NCBI RefSeq assembly: GCF_029227915.1
Contig: NC_079881.1
Location: 434,001-498,000 of the forward strand
Reading direction: 5' to 3'
Length of the DNA stretch: 64,000 nucleotides
Source: Hydractinia symbiolongicarpus
Taxonomy: Eukaryota > Cnidaria > Hydrozoa > Anthoathecata > Hydractiniidae
Shown here one piece after another: positions 36,701 through 50,250 of this stretch; positions within the stretch are counted from its first letter, which is position 1, and every line of letters begins with the position of its first letter. The notes under the pieces were generated by a model. That model made no database searches. It saw only the letters and a program-made list of their open reading frames with translations, and was not told the origin of the DNA. The translations under genes were made by a program, and so were the position numbers.

Positions 36701-38052
36701 TGTTTTCATTTTTGATGAGACGCTGAATAAAAGAAGTTTAATCGCCGGCAAACGAAAACCCGCCATTTCCCGTAAACCCCGGACTCGGCCCGTATAGTCA
36801 AAAGTATACAAAGAAAGTACCCTGTGAGTAAACTCATTTCCAAAACGTTTTTTTTTAATTATCTTTTCACCACTAAAACGCATGAGACTTGCAGTTTTCA
36901 GAAATGTTTTCATTTTTGATGAGACGCTGAATAAAAGAAGTTTAATCGCCGGCAAACGAAAACCCGCCATTTCCCGTACATCCCGGGCTTGGCCCGTATA
37001 GTCGAATGTATACAAAGAAAGTACCCTGTGAGTAAACTCATTTCCAAAACGATTTTTTTTAATTATCTTTTCACCACTAAAACGCATGAGACTTGCAGTT
37101 TTCAGAAATGTTTTCATTTTTGATGAGACGCTGAATAAAAGAAGTTTAATCGCCGGCAAACGAAAACCCGCCATTTCCCGTAAACCCCGGACTCGGCCCG
37201 TATAGTCAAAAGTATACAAAGAAAGTACCCAGGGAGTAAACTCATTTCCCGAACGATTTTTAAAATTATTTTTTCACCACTAAAACGCATGAGACTTGTA
37301 GTTTACAAAAATGTTTTCATTTTTGATGAGACGCTGAATAAAAGAAGTTTAATCGCCGGCAAACGAAAACCCGCGACTTCCCGTAAATCGCCGACTCGGC
37401 CGTATAGTCAAAAGTATACAAAGAAAGTACCCAGGGAGTAAACTCATTTCCCGACGATTTTTTAAATTATTTTTTCACCACTAAAACGCATGAGACTTGT
37501 AGTTTACAAAAATGTTTTCATTTTTGATGAGACGCTGAATAAAAGAAGTTTAATCGCCGGCAAACGAAAACCTGCGATTTCCCGTAAATCCTGGACTCGG
37601 CCCGTATAGTCAAAAGTATACAAAGAAAGTACCCTGGGAGTAAACTCATTTCCCGAACGATTTTTTAAATTATTTTTTCACCACTAAAGCCCATGAGACT
37701 TGTAGTTTTTAAAAATGTTTTCATTTTTGATGAGACGCTGAATAAAAGAAGTTTAATCGCCGGCAAACGAAAACCCGCGACTTCCCGTAAATCCCGGACT
37801 CGGCCCGTATAGTCAAAAGTATACAAAGAAAGTACCCAGGGAGTAAACTCATTTCCCGAACGATTTTTTAAATTATTTTTTCATCACTAAAACGCATGAG
37901 ACTTGTAGTTTTCAGAAATGTTTTCATTTTTGATGAGACGCTTAATGAAAGTGGTTTAATCGCCGGCAAACAAAAACCCGCGATTTCCCGTACATCCCGG
38001 GCTTGGCCCGTATAGTCGAATGTATACAAAGAAAGTACCCAGGGAGTAAACC
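30743..38052 (-). repeat. Large tandem duplication, copy 1 (36 monomers)
   Basis: This unit of about 7,310 bp is followed directly by copy 2. Matches run at an offset of 7,310 bp up to about 33,700 and 7,513 bp after it; for example the private TTTTGATCAGACG at 30,823 and 38,133, and CCCTATGAAG at about 31,540 and 38,850. Only a few single-base differences were spotted: T/C near 33,390, A/T at 36,279, and T/C at 35,113 against 42,626. This copy lacks one monomer that copy 2 has. Confidence 0.9.
33670..33712 (-). other. One-monomer deletion junction in copy 1
   Basis: Left of the junction the monomer carries CATTTTTAATGAGACG (about 33,661); right of it the sequence reads AAAACCCGCCATTTCC. In copy 2 the corresponding monomer reads AAAACTCGCCATTTCC (about 41,029), and a whole extra monomer with TTTTTGAAGAGACGC intervenes before AAAACCCGCC. 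The hybrid monomer shows exchange between neighbouring monomers inside this interval. Confidence 0.85.
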
Positions 38053-41000
38053 CATTTCCAAAACGATTTTTTAAATTATCTTTTCACCACTAAAACGCAT
38101 GAGACTTGTAGTTTTTAAAAATGTTTTCATTTTTGATCAGACGCTGAATAAAAGGAGTTTAATCGCCGGCAAACGAAAACCCGCCATTTCCCGTAAACCC
38201 CGGACTCGGCCCGTATAGTCAAAAGTATACAAAGAAAGTACCCAGGGAGTAAACTCATTTCCCGAACGATTTTTTAAATTATTATTTCACCACTAAAGCC
38301 CATGAGACTTGTAGTTTTTAAAAATGTTTTCATTTTTGATGAGACGCTGAATAAAAGAAGTTTAATCGCCGGCAAACGAAAACCCGCGACTTCCCGTAAA
38401 TCCCGGACTCGGCCCGTATAGTCAAAAGTATACAAAGAAAGTACCCTGGGAGTAAACTCATTTCCCGAACGATTTTTTAAATTATTATTTCACCACTAAA
38501 ACGCATGAGACTTGTAGTTTTCAAAAATGTTTTCATTTTTGATGAGACTCTGAATAAAAGAAGTTTAATCGCCGGCAAACGAAAACCCGCGATTTCCCGT
38601 AAATCCCGGACTCGGCCCGTATAGTCAAAAGTTTACAAAGAAAGTACCCTGGGAGTAAACTCATTTCCCGAACGATTTTTTAAATTATTATTTCACCACT
38701 AAAACGCTTGAGACTTGTAGTTTTCAGAAATGTTTTCATTTTTGGTGAGACGCTTAGTGAAAGTGGTTTAATCGCCGGCAAACGAAATTCCGCGATTTCC
38801 CGTAAATCCCGAGCTTGGCCCGTATAGTCGAATGTATACAAAGAAAGTACCCTATGAAGTAAACTCATTTCCAAAACGATTTTTTAAATTATCTTTTCAC
38901 CACTAAAACGCATGAGACTTGTAGTTTTCAAAAATGTTTTCATTTTTGATGAGACGCTGAATAAAAGGAGTTTAATCGCCGGCAAACGAAAACCCGCCAT
39001 TTCCCGTAAACCCCGGACTCGGCCCGTATAGGCAAAAGTATACAAAGAAAGTACCCAGGGAGTAAACTCATTTCCCGAACGATTTTTTAAATCATAATTT
39101 CACCACTAAAGCCCATGAGACTTGTAGTTTTCGTAAATGTTTTCATTTTTGATGAGACGCTGAATAAAAGAAGGTTAATCGCCGGCAAACGAAAACCTGC
39201 GATTTCCCGTAATTCCCGGATTCGGCCCGTATAGTCAAAAGTATACAAAGAAGGTACCCAGGGAGTAAACTCATTTCCCAAACGATTTTTTAAATTATTA
39301 TTTCACCACTAAAACGCATGAGACTTGTAGTTTTCAAAAATGTTTTCATTTTTGATGAGACTCTGAATAAAAGAAGTTTAATCGCCGGCAAACAAAAACC
39401 CGCGATTTCCCGTAAATCCCGGACTCGGCCCGTATAGTCAAAAGTATACAAAGAAAGTACCCTGGGAGTAAACTCATTTCCCGAACGATTTTTTAAATTA
39501 TTATTTCACCACTAAAACGCATGAGACTTGTAGTTTTCAGAAATGTTTTCATTTTTGGTGAGACGCTTAGTGAAAGTGGTTTAATCGCCGGCAAACGAAA
39601 TTCCGCGATTTCCCGTAAATCCCGAGCTTGGCCCGTATAGTCGAATGTATACAAAGAAAGTACCCTGTGAGTAAACTCATTTCCAAAACGATTTTTTAAA
39701 TTATCTTTTCACCACTAAAACGCATGAGACTTGTAGTTTTCAAAAATGTTTTCATTTTTGATGAGACGCTGAATAAAAGGAGTTTAATCGGCGGCAACCG
39801 AAAACCCGCCATTTCCCGTAAACCCCGGACTCGGCCCGTATAGGCAAAAGTATACAAAGAAAGTACCCAGGGAGTAAACTCATTTCCCGAACGATTTTTT
39901 AAATTATAATTTCACTACTAAAGCCCATGAGACTTGTAGTTTTCGTGAATGTTTTCATTTTTGATGAGACGCTGAATAAAAGAAGGTTAATCGCCGGCAA
40001 ACGAAAACCTGCGATTTCCCGTAATTCCCGGATTCGGCCCGTATAGTCAAAAGTATACAAAGAAGGTACCCAGGGAGTAAACTCATTTCCCAAACGATTT
40101 TTTAAATTATTTTTTCACCACTAAAACGCATGAGACTTGTAGTTTTCAGAAATGTTTTCATTTTTGATGAGACGCCTAATGAAAGTGGTTTAATCGCCGG
40201 CAAAATAAAAGCCGCGATTTCCCGTAAATCCCGGGCTTGGCCTTTATAGTCGAATGTATACAAAGAAAGTACCCTGTGAGTAAACTCATTTCCAAAACGA
40301 TTTTTTAAATTATCTTTTCACCACTAAAACCCATTAGACTTGTAGTTTTCAAAAATGTTTTCATTTTTGATGAGACGCTGAATAAAAGAAGATTAATCGC
40401 CGGCAAACGAAAACCCGCCATTTCCCGTAAACCCCGGACTCGGCCCGTATAGTCAAAAGTATACAAAGAAAGTACCCAGGGAGTAAACTCATTTCCCGAA
40501 TGATTTTTTAAATTATTTTTTCACCACTAAAGCACATGAGACTTGTAGTTTTTAAAAATATTTTCATTTTTGATGAGACGCTGAATAAAAGAAGTTTAAT
40601 CGCCGGCAAACTAAAACCCGCGATTTCCCGTAAATCCCGGACTCGGCCCGTATAGTCAAAAGTATACAAAAAAAGTACCCTGGGAGTAAACTCATTTCCC
40701 GAACGATTTTTTAAATTATTATTTAACCACTAAAACGCATGAGACTTGTAGTTTTCAGAAATGTTTTCATTTTTGATGAGACGCATAATGAAAGTGATTT
40801 AATCGCCGGCAAACGAAAACTCGCGATTTCCCGTACATCGCGGGCTTGGCCCGTATAGTCGAATGTATACAAAGAAAGTACCCTGTGAGTAAACTCATTT
40901 CCAAAACGATTTTTTAAGTTATCTTTTCACCACTAAAACGCATGAGACTTGCAGTTTTCAAAAATGTTTTCATTTTTAATGAGACGCTGAATAAAAGAAG

Positions 41001-44000
41001 TTTAATCGCCGGCAAACGAAAACTCGCCATTTCCCGTAAACCCCGGACTCGGCCCGTATAGTCAAAAGTATACAAAGAAAGTACCCAGGGAGTAAACTCA
41101 TTTCCAAAACGATTTTTTAAATTATTTTTTCACCACTAAAACGCATGAGACTTGTAGTTTACAAAAATGTTTTCATTTTTGAAGAGACGCTGAATAAAAG
41201 AAGTTTAATCGCCGGCAAACGAAAACCCGCCATTTCCCGTAAACCCCGGACTCGGCCCGTATAGTCAAAAGTATACAAAGAAAGTACCCAGGGAGTAAAC
41301 CCATTTCCCGAATGATTTTTTAAATTATTTTTTCACCACTAAAGCACATGAGACTTGTAGTTTTTAAAAATATTTTCATTTTTGATGAGACGCTGAATAA
41401 AAGAAGTTTAATCGCCGGCAAACGAAAACCCGCGATTTCCCGTAAATCCCGGACTCGGCCCGTATAGTCAAAAGTATACAAAAAAAGTACCCTGGGAGTA
41501 AACTCATTTCCCGAACGATTTTTTAAATTATTATTTAACCACTAAAACGCATGAGACTTGTAGTTTTCAGAAATGTTTTCATTTTTGATGAGACGCTTAA
41601 TGAAAGTGATTTAATCGCCGGCAAACGAAAACTCGCGATTTCCCGTACATCCCGGGCTTGGCCCGTATAGTCGAATGTATACAAAGAAAGTACCCTGTGA
41701 CTAAACTCATTTCCAAAACGATTTTTTAAGTTATCTTTTCACCACTAAAACGCATGAGACTTGCAGTTTTCAAAAATGTTTTCATTTTTAATGAGACGCT
41801 GAATAAAAGAAGTTTAATCGCCGGCAAACGAAAACTCGCCATTTCCCGTAAACCCCGGACTCGGCCCGTATAGTCAAAAGTATACAAAGAAAGTACCCAG
41901 GGAGTAAACTCATTTCCAAAACGATTTTTTAAATTATTTTTTCACCACTAAAACGCATAAGACTTGTAGTTTACAAAAATGTTTTCATTTTTGATGAGAC
42001 GCTGAATAAAAGAAGTTTAATCGCCGGCAAACGAAAAACCGCGACTTCCCGTAAATCCCCGACTCGGCCCGTATAGTCAAAAGTATACAAAGAAAGTACC
42101 CAGGGAGTAAACTCATTTCCCGAACGATTTTTTAAATTATTATTTAACCACTAAAACGCATGAGACTTGTAGTTTTCAAAAATGTTTTCATTTTTGATGA
42201 GACGCTGCATAAAAGAAGTTTAATCGCCGGCAAACGAAAACCCGCCATTTCCCGTAAACCCCGGACTCCGCCCGTATAGTCAAAAGTATACAAAGAAAGT
42301 ACCCAGGGAGTAAACTCATTTCCCGAACGATTTTTTAAATTATGTTTTCACCACTAAAACGCATGAGACTTGTAGTTTTCAAAAATGTTTTCATTTTTGA
42401 TGAGACGCTGAATAAAAGAAGTTTAATCGCCGGCAAACGAAAACCCGCCATTTCCCGTAAACCCCGGACTCGGCCCGTATAGTCAAAAGTATACAAAGAA
42501 AGTACCCAGGGAGTAAACTCATTTCCCGAACGATTTTTTAAATTATTTTTTCACCACTAAAGCACATGAGACTTGTAGTTTTTAAAAATGTTTTCATTTT
42601 TAATGAGACGCTGAATAAAAGAAGTTCAATCGCCGGCAAACGAAAACCCGCGATTTCCCGTAAATCCCGGACTCGGCCCGTATAGTCAAAAGTATACAAA
42701 GAAAGTACCCTGGGAGTAAACTCATTTCCCGAAGGATTTTTCAAATTATTATTTAACCACTAAAACGCATGAGACTTGTAGTTTTCAAAAATGTTTTCAT
42801 TTTTGATGAGACGCTGCATAAAAGAAGTTTAATCGCCGGCAAACGAAAACCCGCCATTTCCCGTAAACCCCGGACTCGGCCCGTATAGTCAAAAGTATAC
42901 AAAGAAAGTACCCAGGGAGTAAACTCATTTCCCGAACGATTTTTTAAATTATGTTTTCACCACTAAAACGCATGAGACTTGTAGTTTTCAAAAATGTTTT
43001 CATTTTTGATGAGACGCTGAATAAAAGAAGTTTAATCGCCGGCAAAGGAAAACCCGCCATTTCCCGTAAACCCCGGACTCGGCCCGTATAGTCAAAAGTA
43101 TACAAAGAAAGTACCCAGGGAGTAAACTCATTTCCCGAACGATTTTTTAAATTATTTTTTCACCACTAAAGCACATGAGACTTGTAGTTTTTAAAAATGT
43201 TTTCATTTTTGATGAGACGCTGAATAAAAGAAGTTTATTCGCCGGCAAACGAAAACCCGCGATTTCCCGTAAATCCCGGACTCGGCCCGTATAGTCAAAA
43301 GTATACAAAGAAAGTACCCTGGGAGTAAACTCATTTCCTAAACGATTTTTTAAATTATTATTTAACCACTAAAACGCATGAGACTTGTAGTTTTCAAAAA
43401 TGTTTTCATTTTTGATGAGACGCTGCATAAAAGAAGTTTAATCGCCGGCAAACTAAAACCCGCCATTTCCCGTAAACCCCGGACTCGGCCCGTATAGTCA
43501 AAAGTATACAAAGAAAGTACCCAGGGAGTAAACTCATTTCCCGAACGATTTTTTAAATTATGTTTTCACCACTAAAACGCATGAGACTTGTAGTTTTCAA
43601 AAATGTTTTCATTTTTGATGAGACGCTGAATAAAAGAAGTTTAATCGCCGGCAAACGAAAACCCGCCATTTCCCGTAAACCCCGGACTCGGCCCGTATAG
43701 TCAAAAGTATACAAAGAAAGTACCCTGTGAGTAAACTCATTTCCAAAACGTTTTTTTTTAATTATCTTTTCACCACTAAAACGCATGAGACTTGCAGTTT
43801 TCAGAAATGTTTTCATTTTTGATGAGACGCTGAATAAAAGAAGTTTAATCGCCGGCAAACGAAAACCCGCGATTTCCCGTAAATCCCGGACTCGGCCCGT
43901 ATAGTCAAAAGTATACAAAGAAAGTACCCTGGGAGTAAACTCATTTCCTGAACGATTTTTTAAATTATTATTTAACCACTAAAACGCATGAGACTTGTAG

Positions 44001-45565
44001 TTTTCAAAAATGTTTTCATTTTTGATGAGACGCTGCATAAAAGAAGTTTAATCGCCGGCAAACTAAAACCCGCCATTTCCCGTAAACCCCGGACTCGGCC
44101 CGTATAGTCAAAAGTATACAAAGAAAGTACCCAGGGAGTAAACTCATTTCCCGAACGATTTTTTAAATTATGTTTTCACCACTAAAACGCATGAGACTTG
44201 TAGTTTTCAAAAATGTTTTCATTTTTGATGAGACGCTGAATAAAAGAAGTTTAATCGCCGGCAAACGAAAACCCGCCATTTCCCGTAAACCCCGGACTCG
44301 GCCCGTATAGTCAAAAGTATACAAAGAAAGTACCCTGTGAGTAAACTCATTTCCAAAACGTTTTTTTTTAATTATCTTTTCACCACTAAAACGCATGAGA
44401 CTTGCAGTTTTCAGAAATGTTTTCATTTTTGATGAGACGCTGAATAAAAGAAGTTTAATCGCCGGCAAACGAAAACCCGCCATTTCCCGTACATCCCGGG
44501 CTTGGCCCGTATAGTCGAATGTATACAAAGAAAGTACCCTGTGAGTAAACTCATTTCCAAAACGATTTTTTTTAATTATCTTTTCACCACTAAAACGCAT
44601 GAGACTTGCAGTTTTCAGAAATGTTTTCATTTTTGATGAGACGCTGAATAAAAGAAGTTTAATCGCCGGCAAACGAAAACCCGCCATTTCCCGTAAACCC
44701 CGGACTCGGCCCGTATAGTCAAAAGTATACAAAGAAAGTACCCAGGGAGTAAACTCATTTCCCGAACGATTTTTAAAATTATTTTTTCACCACTAAAACG
44801 CATGAGACTTGTAGTTTACAAAAATGTTTTCATTTTTGATGAGACGCTGAATAAAAGAAGTTTAATCGCCGGCAAACGAAAACCCGCGACTTCCCGTAAA
44901 TCGCCGACTCGGCCGTATAGTCAAAAGTATACAAAGAAAGTACCCAGGGAGTAAACTCATTTCCCGACGATTTTTTAAATTATTTTTTCACCACTAAAAC
45001 GCATGAGACTTGTAGTTTACAAAAATGTTTTCATTTTTGATGAGACGCTGAATAAAAGAAGTTTAATCGCCGGCAAACGAAAACCTGCGATTTCCCGTAA
45101 ATCCTGGACTCGGCCCGTATAGTCAAAAGTATACAAAGAAAGTACCCTGGGAGTAAACTCATTTCCCGAACGATTTTTTAAATTATTTTTTCACCACTAA
45201 AGCCCATGAGACTTGTAGTTTTTAAAAATGTTTTCATTTTTGATGAGACGCTGAATAAAAGAAGTTTAATCGCCGGCAAACGAAAACCCGCGACTTCCCG
45301 TAAATCCCGGACTCGGCCCGTATAGTCAAAAGTATACAAAGAAAGTACCCAGGGAGTAAACTCATTTCCCGAACGATTTTTTAAATTATTTTTTCATCAC
45401 TAAAACGCATGAGACTTGTAGTTTTCAGAAATGTTTTCATTTTTGATGAGACGCTTAATGAAAGTGGTTTAATCGCCGGCAAACAAAAACCCGCGATTTC
45501 CCGTACATCCCGGGCTTGGCCCGTATAGTCGAATGTATACAAAGAAAGTACCCAGGGAGTAAACC
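38053..45565 (-). repeat. Large tandem duplication, copy 2 (37 monomers)
   Basis: This copy is about 7,513 bp, one monomer longer than copy 1. Its start (AAACCCATTTCCAAAACG at about 38,048) and the end of the homologous region (AAACCCATTTCGCGAACG at about 45,561) locate the exchange within the CCCATTTC stretch. The units are therefore head-to-tail with no gap, as expected from one unequal crossover or replication slip. Confidence 0.9.
41021..41223 (-). repeat. Extra monomer kept in copy 2
   Basis: This 203-bp monomer, with GTTTACAAAAATG and TTTTTGAAGAGACGC, has no partner in copy 1. An equivalent lies at about 29,040-29,242 in the older segment, so its presence is the older state. Confidence 0.82.
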
Positions 45566-46593
45566 CATTTCGCGAACGATTTTTTAAATTATTATTTAAC
45601 CACTCAAGCCCATGAGACTTGTAGTTTTTAAAAATGTTTTCACTTTTGATGACACGCTGAATAAAAGAAGTTTAATCGCCGGCAAACGAAAACCCGCAAC
45701 TTCCCGGAAAATCCCCGACTCGGCCGTATAGTCAAAAGTATACAAAGAAAGTACCCAGGGAGTAAACTCATTTCCCCAACGATTTTTTAAATTATTATTT
45801 CACCACTAAAGCCCATGAGACTTGTAGTTTTCAAAAATGTTTTCATTTTTGATGAGACGCTGACTAAAAGAAGTTTAATCGCCGGCAAACGAAAACCCGC
45901 GACTTCCCGCAAATCCCGGACTCGGCCCGTATAGTCAAAAGAATACAAAGAAAGTACCCAGGGAGTAAACTCATTTCCCGAACGATTTTTTAAATTATTA
46001 TTTCACCACTAAAGCCCATGAGACTTGTAGTTTTTAAAAATGTTTTCATTTTTGATGAGATGCTGTATAAAAGAAGTTTAATCGCCGGCAAAAGAAAACC
46101 CACGATTTCCCATAAATCCCGGACTCGGACCGTATAGTCAAAAGTATACAAAGAAGGTACCCAGGGAGTAAACTCATTTTCCGAACGATTTTTTAAATTA
46201 TTTTTTCATCACTAAAACGCATGAGACTTGTAGTTTTCAGAAATGTTTTCATTTTTGATGAGACGCTTAATGAAAGTGGTTTAATCGCCGGCAAACGAAA
46301 ACCCGCGATTTCCCGTAAATCCCGGGCTTGGCTTGTATAGTCGAATGTATACAAAGAAAGTACCCTGTGAGTAAACTCATTTCCAAAACGATTTTTTAAA
46401 TTATCTTTTCACCACTAAAACGCATGAGACTTGTAGTTTTCAAAAATGTTTTCATTTTTGATGAGACGCTGAATGAAAGAAGTTTAATCGCCGGCAAACG
46501 AAAACCTGCGATTTCCCGTAAATCCTGGACTCAGCCCGTATAGTCAAAAGTATACAAAGAAAGTACCCTGGGAGTAAACTCATTTCCCGAACG

Positions 46594-47404
46594 ATTTTTT
46601 AAATTATTATTTCACCACTAAAGCCCATGAGACTTGTAGTTTTTAAAAATGTTTTCATTTTTGATGAGACGCTGAATAAAAGAAGTTTAATCGCCGGCAA
46701 ACTAAAACCCGCGACTTCCCGTAAATCCCGGACTCCGCCCGTATAGTCAAAAGTATACAAAGAAAGTACCCAGGGAGTAAACTCATTTCCCGAACGATTT
46801 TTTAAATTATTTTTTCATCACTAAAACGCATGAGACTTGTAGTTTTCAGAAATGTTTTCATTTTTGATGAGACGCTTAATGAAAGTGGTTTAATCGCCGG
46901 CAAACGAAAACCTGCGATTTCCCATAAATCCCGGGCTTGGCCCGTATAGTCGAATGTATACAAAGAAAGTACCCTGTGAGTAAACTCATTTCCAAAACGA
47001 TTTTTTAAATTATCTTTTCAGCACTAAACCGCATGAGACTTGTAGTTTTCAAAAATGTTTTCATTTTTGATGAGACGCTGAATAAAAGAAGTTTAATCGC
47101 CGGCAAACGAAAACCCGCGACTTCCCGTAAATCCCGGACTCGGCCCGTATAGTCAAAAGTATACAAAGAAAGTACCCTGTGAGTAAACTCATTTCCAAAA
47201 CGATTTTTTAAATTATCTTTTCACCACTAAAACGCATGAGACTTGTAGTTTTCAAAAATGTTTTCATTTTTGATGAGACGCTGAATAAAAGAAGTTTAAT
47301 CGCCGGCAAAGGAAACCCGCGATTTCCCGTACATCCCGGGCTTGGCCCGTATAGTCGAATGTATACAAAGAAAGTACCCAGGGAGTAAACTCATTTCCCG
47401 AACG
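46594..47404 (-). repeat. 4-monomer module D, instance 1
   Basis: This 811-bp module is marked in order by CAAACTAAAACCCGCGAC, TTTCCCATAAATCC, TTTTCAGCACTAAACCGC and CAAAGGAAACCC. It is followed immediately by a second instance. The same ordered set recurs near 49.4, 52.7 and 56.0 kb. Confidence 0.83.
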
Positions 47405-48215
47405 ATTTTTTAAATTATTATTTCACCACTAAAGCCCATGAGACTTGTAGTTTTTAAAAATGTTTTCATTTTTGATGAGACGCTGAATAAAAGAAGTTTA
47501 ATCGCCGGCAAACTAAAACCCGCGACTTCCCGTAAATCCCGGACTCCGCCCGTATAGTCAAAAGTATACAAAGAAAGTACCCAGGGAGTAAACTCATTTC
47601 CCGAACGATTTTTTAAATTATTTTTTCATCACTAAAACGCATGAGACTTGTAGTTTTCAGAAATGTTTTCATTTTTGATGAGACGCTTAATGAAAGTGGT
47701 TTAATCGCCGGCAAACGAAAACCTGCGATTTCCCATAAATCCCGGGCTTGGCCCGTATAGTCGAATGTATACAAAGAAAGTACCCTGTGAGTAAACTCAT
47801 TTCCAAAACGATTTTTTAAATTATCTTTTCAGCACTAAACCGCATGAGACTTGTAGTTTTCAAAAATGTTTTCATTTTTGATGAGACGCTGAATAAAAGA
47901 AGTTTAATCGCCGGCAAACGAAAACCCGCGACTTCCCGTAAATCCCGGACTCGGCCCGTATAGTCAAAAGTATACAAAGAAAGTACCCTGTGAGTAAACT
48001 CATTTCCAAAACGATTTTTTAAATTATCTTTTCACCACTAAAACGCATGAGACTTGTAGTTTTCAAAAATGTTTTCATTTTTGATGAGACGCTGAATAAA
48101 AGAAGTTTAATCGCCGGCAAAGGAAACCCGCGATTTCCCGTACATCCCGGGCTTGGCCCGTATAGTCGAATGTATACAAAGAAAGTACCCAGGGAGTAAA
48201 CTCATTTCCCGAACG
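47405..48215 (-). repeat. 4-monomer module D, instance 2
   Basis: This is a direct tandem copy of the 46,594 module. All four markers are present at an offset of 811 bp and I saw no difference inside the module. It is followed by an ATTATTTAACC monomer, where instance 1 is followed by an ATTATTTCACC one. Confidence 0.83.
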
Positions 48216-48238
48216 ATTTTTTAAATTATTATTTAACC

Positions 48239-49500
48239 ACTAAAGCCCATGAGACTTGTAGTTTTTAAAAATGTTTTCATTTTTGATGAGACGCTGAATA
48301 AAAGAAGTTTAATCGCCGGCAAACGAAAACCCGCGACTTCCCGTAAATCCCGGACTCGGCCCGTATAGTCAAAAGTATACAAAGAAAGTACCCAGGGAGT
48401 AAACTCATTTCCCGAACGATTTTTTAAATTATTTTTTCATCACTAAAACGCATGAGACTTGTAGTTTTCAGAAATGTTTTCATTTTTGATGAGACGCTTA
48501 ATGAAAGTGGTTTAATCGCCGGCAAACAAAAACCCGCGATTTCCCGTACATCCCGGGCTTGGCCCGTATAGTCGAATGTATACAAGGAAAGTACCCAGGG
48601 AGTAAACCCATTTCGCGAACGATTTTTTAAATTATTATTTAACCACTCAAGCCCATGAGACTTGTAGTTTTTAAAAATGTTTTCACTTTTGATGACACGC
48701 TGAATAAAAGAAGTTTAATCGCCGGCAAACAAAAACCCGCAACTTCCCGGAAAATCCCCGACTCGGCCGTATAGTCAAAAGTATACAAAGAAAGTACCCA
48801 GGGAGTAAACTCATTTCCCCAACGATTTTTTAAATTATTATTTCACCACTAAAGCCCATGAGACTTGTAGTTTTCAAAAATGTTTTCATTTTTGATGAGA
48901 CGCTGACTAAAAGAAGTTTAATCGCCGGCAAACGAAAACCCGCGACTTCCCGCAAATCCCGGACTCGGCCCGTATAGTCAAAAGTATACAAAGAAAGTAC
49001 CCAGGGAGTAAACTCATTTCCCGAACGATTTTTTAAATTATTATTTCACCACTAAAGCCCATGAGACTTGTAGTTTTTAAAAATGTTTTCATTTTTGATG
49101 AGATGCTGAATAAAAGAAGTTTAATCGCCGGCAAAAGAAAACCCACGATTTCCCATAAATCCCGGACTCGGACCGTATAGTCAAAAGTATACAAAGAAGG
49201 TACCCAGGGAGTAAACTCATTTTCCGAACGATTTTTTAAATTATTTTTTCATCACTAAAACGCATGAGACTTGTAGTTTTCAGAAATGTTTTCATTTTTG
49301 ATGAGACGCTTAATGAAAGTGGTTTAATCGCCGGCAAACGAAAACCCGCGATTTCCCGTAAATCCCGTGCTTGGCTTGTATAGTCGAATGTATACAAAGA
49401 AAGTACCCTGTGAGTAAACTCATTTCCAAAACGATTTTTTAAATTATCTTTTCACCACTAAAACGCATGAGACTTGTAGTTTTCAAAAATGTTTTCATTT
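48239..49500 (-). repeat. 15-monomer higher-order repeat C, copy 2 (partial)
   Basis: AAACCCATTTCGCG recurs at 48,604, ACCACTCAAGCCC near 48,643 and GCTGACTAAAAG near 48,902. The order changes near 49,500, where a monomer present at about 46,470-46,690 in copy 1 is missing and the next monomer is already of the CAAACTAAAACCC type. Confidence 0.8.
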
Positions 49501-50250
49501 TTGATGAGACGCTGAATAAAAGAAGTTTAATCGCCGGCAAACTAAAACCCGCGACTTCCCGTAAATCCCGGACTCGGCCCGTATAGTCAAAAGTATACAA
49601 AGAAAGTACCCAGGGAGTAAACTCATTTCCCGAACGATTTTTTAAATTATTTTTTCATCACTAAAACGCATGAGACTTGTAGTTTTCAGAAATGTTTTCA
49701 TTTTTGATGAGACGCTTAATGAAAGTGGTTTAATCGCCGGCAAACGAAAACCTTCGATTTCCCATAAATCCCGGGCTTGGCCCGTATAGTCGAATGTATA
49801 CAAAGAAAGTACCCTGTGAGTAAACTCATTTCCAAAACGATTTTTTAAATTATCTTTTCAGCACTAAACCGCATGAGACTTGTAGTTTTCAAAAATGTTT
49901 TCATTTTTGATGAGACGCTGAATAAAAGAAGTTTAATCGCCGGCAAACGAAAACCCGCGACTTCACGTAAATCCCGGACTCGGCCCGTATAGTCAAAAGT
50001 ATACAAAGAAAGTACCCTGTGAGTAAACTCATTTCCAAAACGATTTTTTAAATTATCTTTTCACCACTAAAACGCATGAGACTTGTAGTTTTCAAAAATG
50101 TTTTCATTTTTGATGAGACGCTGAATAAAAGAAGTTTAATCGCCGGCAAAGGAAACCCGCGATTTCCCGTACATCCCGGGCTTGGCCCGTATAGTCGAAT
50201 GTATACAAAGAAAGTACCCAGGGAGTAAACTCATTTCCCGAACGATTTTT
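49432..50250 (-). repeat. 4-monomer module D, instance 3
   Basis: The same four markers are present with two private changes: CCTTCGATTTCCC near 49,751 and GACTTCACGTAAATCC near 49,961. The CAAAGGAAACCC monomer at about 50,148 also starts the next larger unit. Confidence 0.8.

Larger units (their letters stand above)
45195..48238 (-). repeat. 15-monomer higher-order repeat C, copy 1
   Basis: This unit of about 3,043 bp carries the private variants AAACCCATTTCGCG (45,561), ACCACTCAAGCCC (about 45,600), CCGGAAAATCCCCG (about 45,704), GCTGACTAAAAG (about 45,860) and GGCTTGTATAG (about 46,330). All recur about 3,043 bp later. It also contains an 811-bp four-monomer unit twice at its right end. 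Confidence 0.83.

Noticed and set aside
44163-44732. 189-codon open frame on the minus strand (also at 36650-37219)
   Set aside because: It is three in-frame monomers of 204 bp, made by length changes in a T-run. The peptide repeats every 68 residues and resembles no known family. It is treated as a chance frame in satellite DNA.
30743-45565. The 7.3-kb duplication as an assembly error
   Set aside because: Considered, because near-identical tandem copies are a common artefact. The copies differ by a whole monomer with a hybrid junction and by several single bases, which favours a real duplication. Read support is still needed to confirm it.
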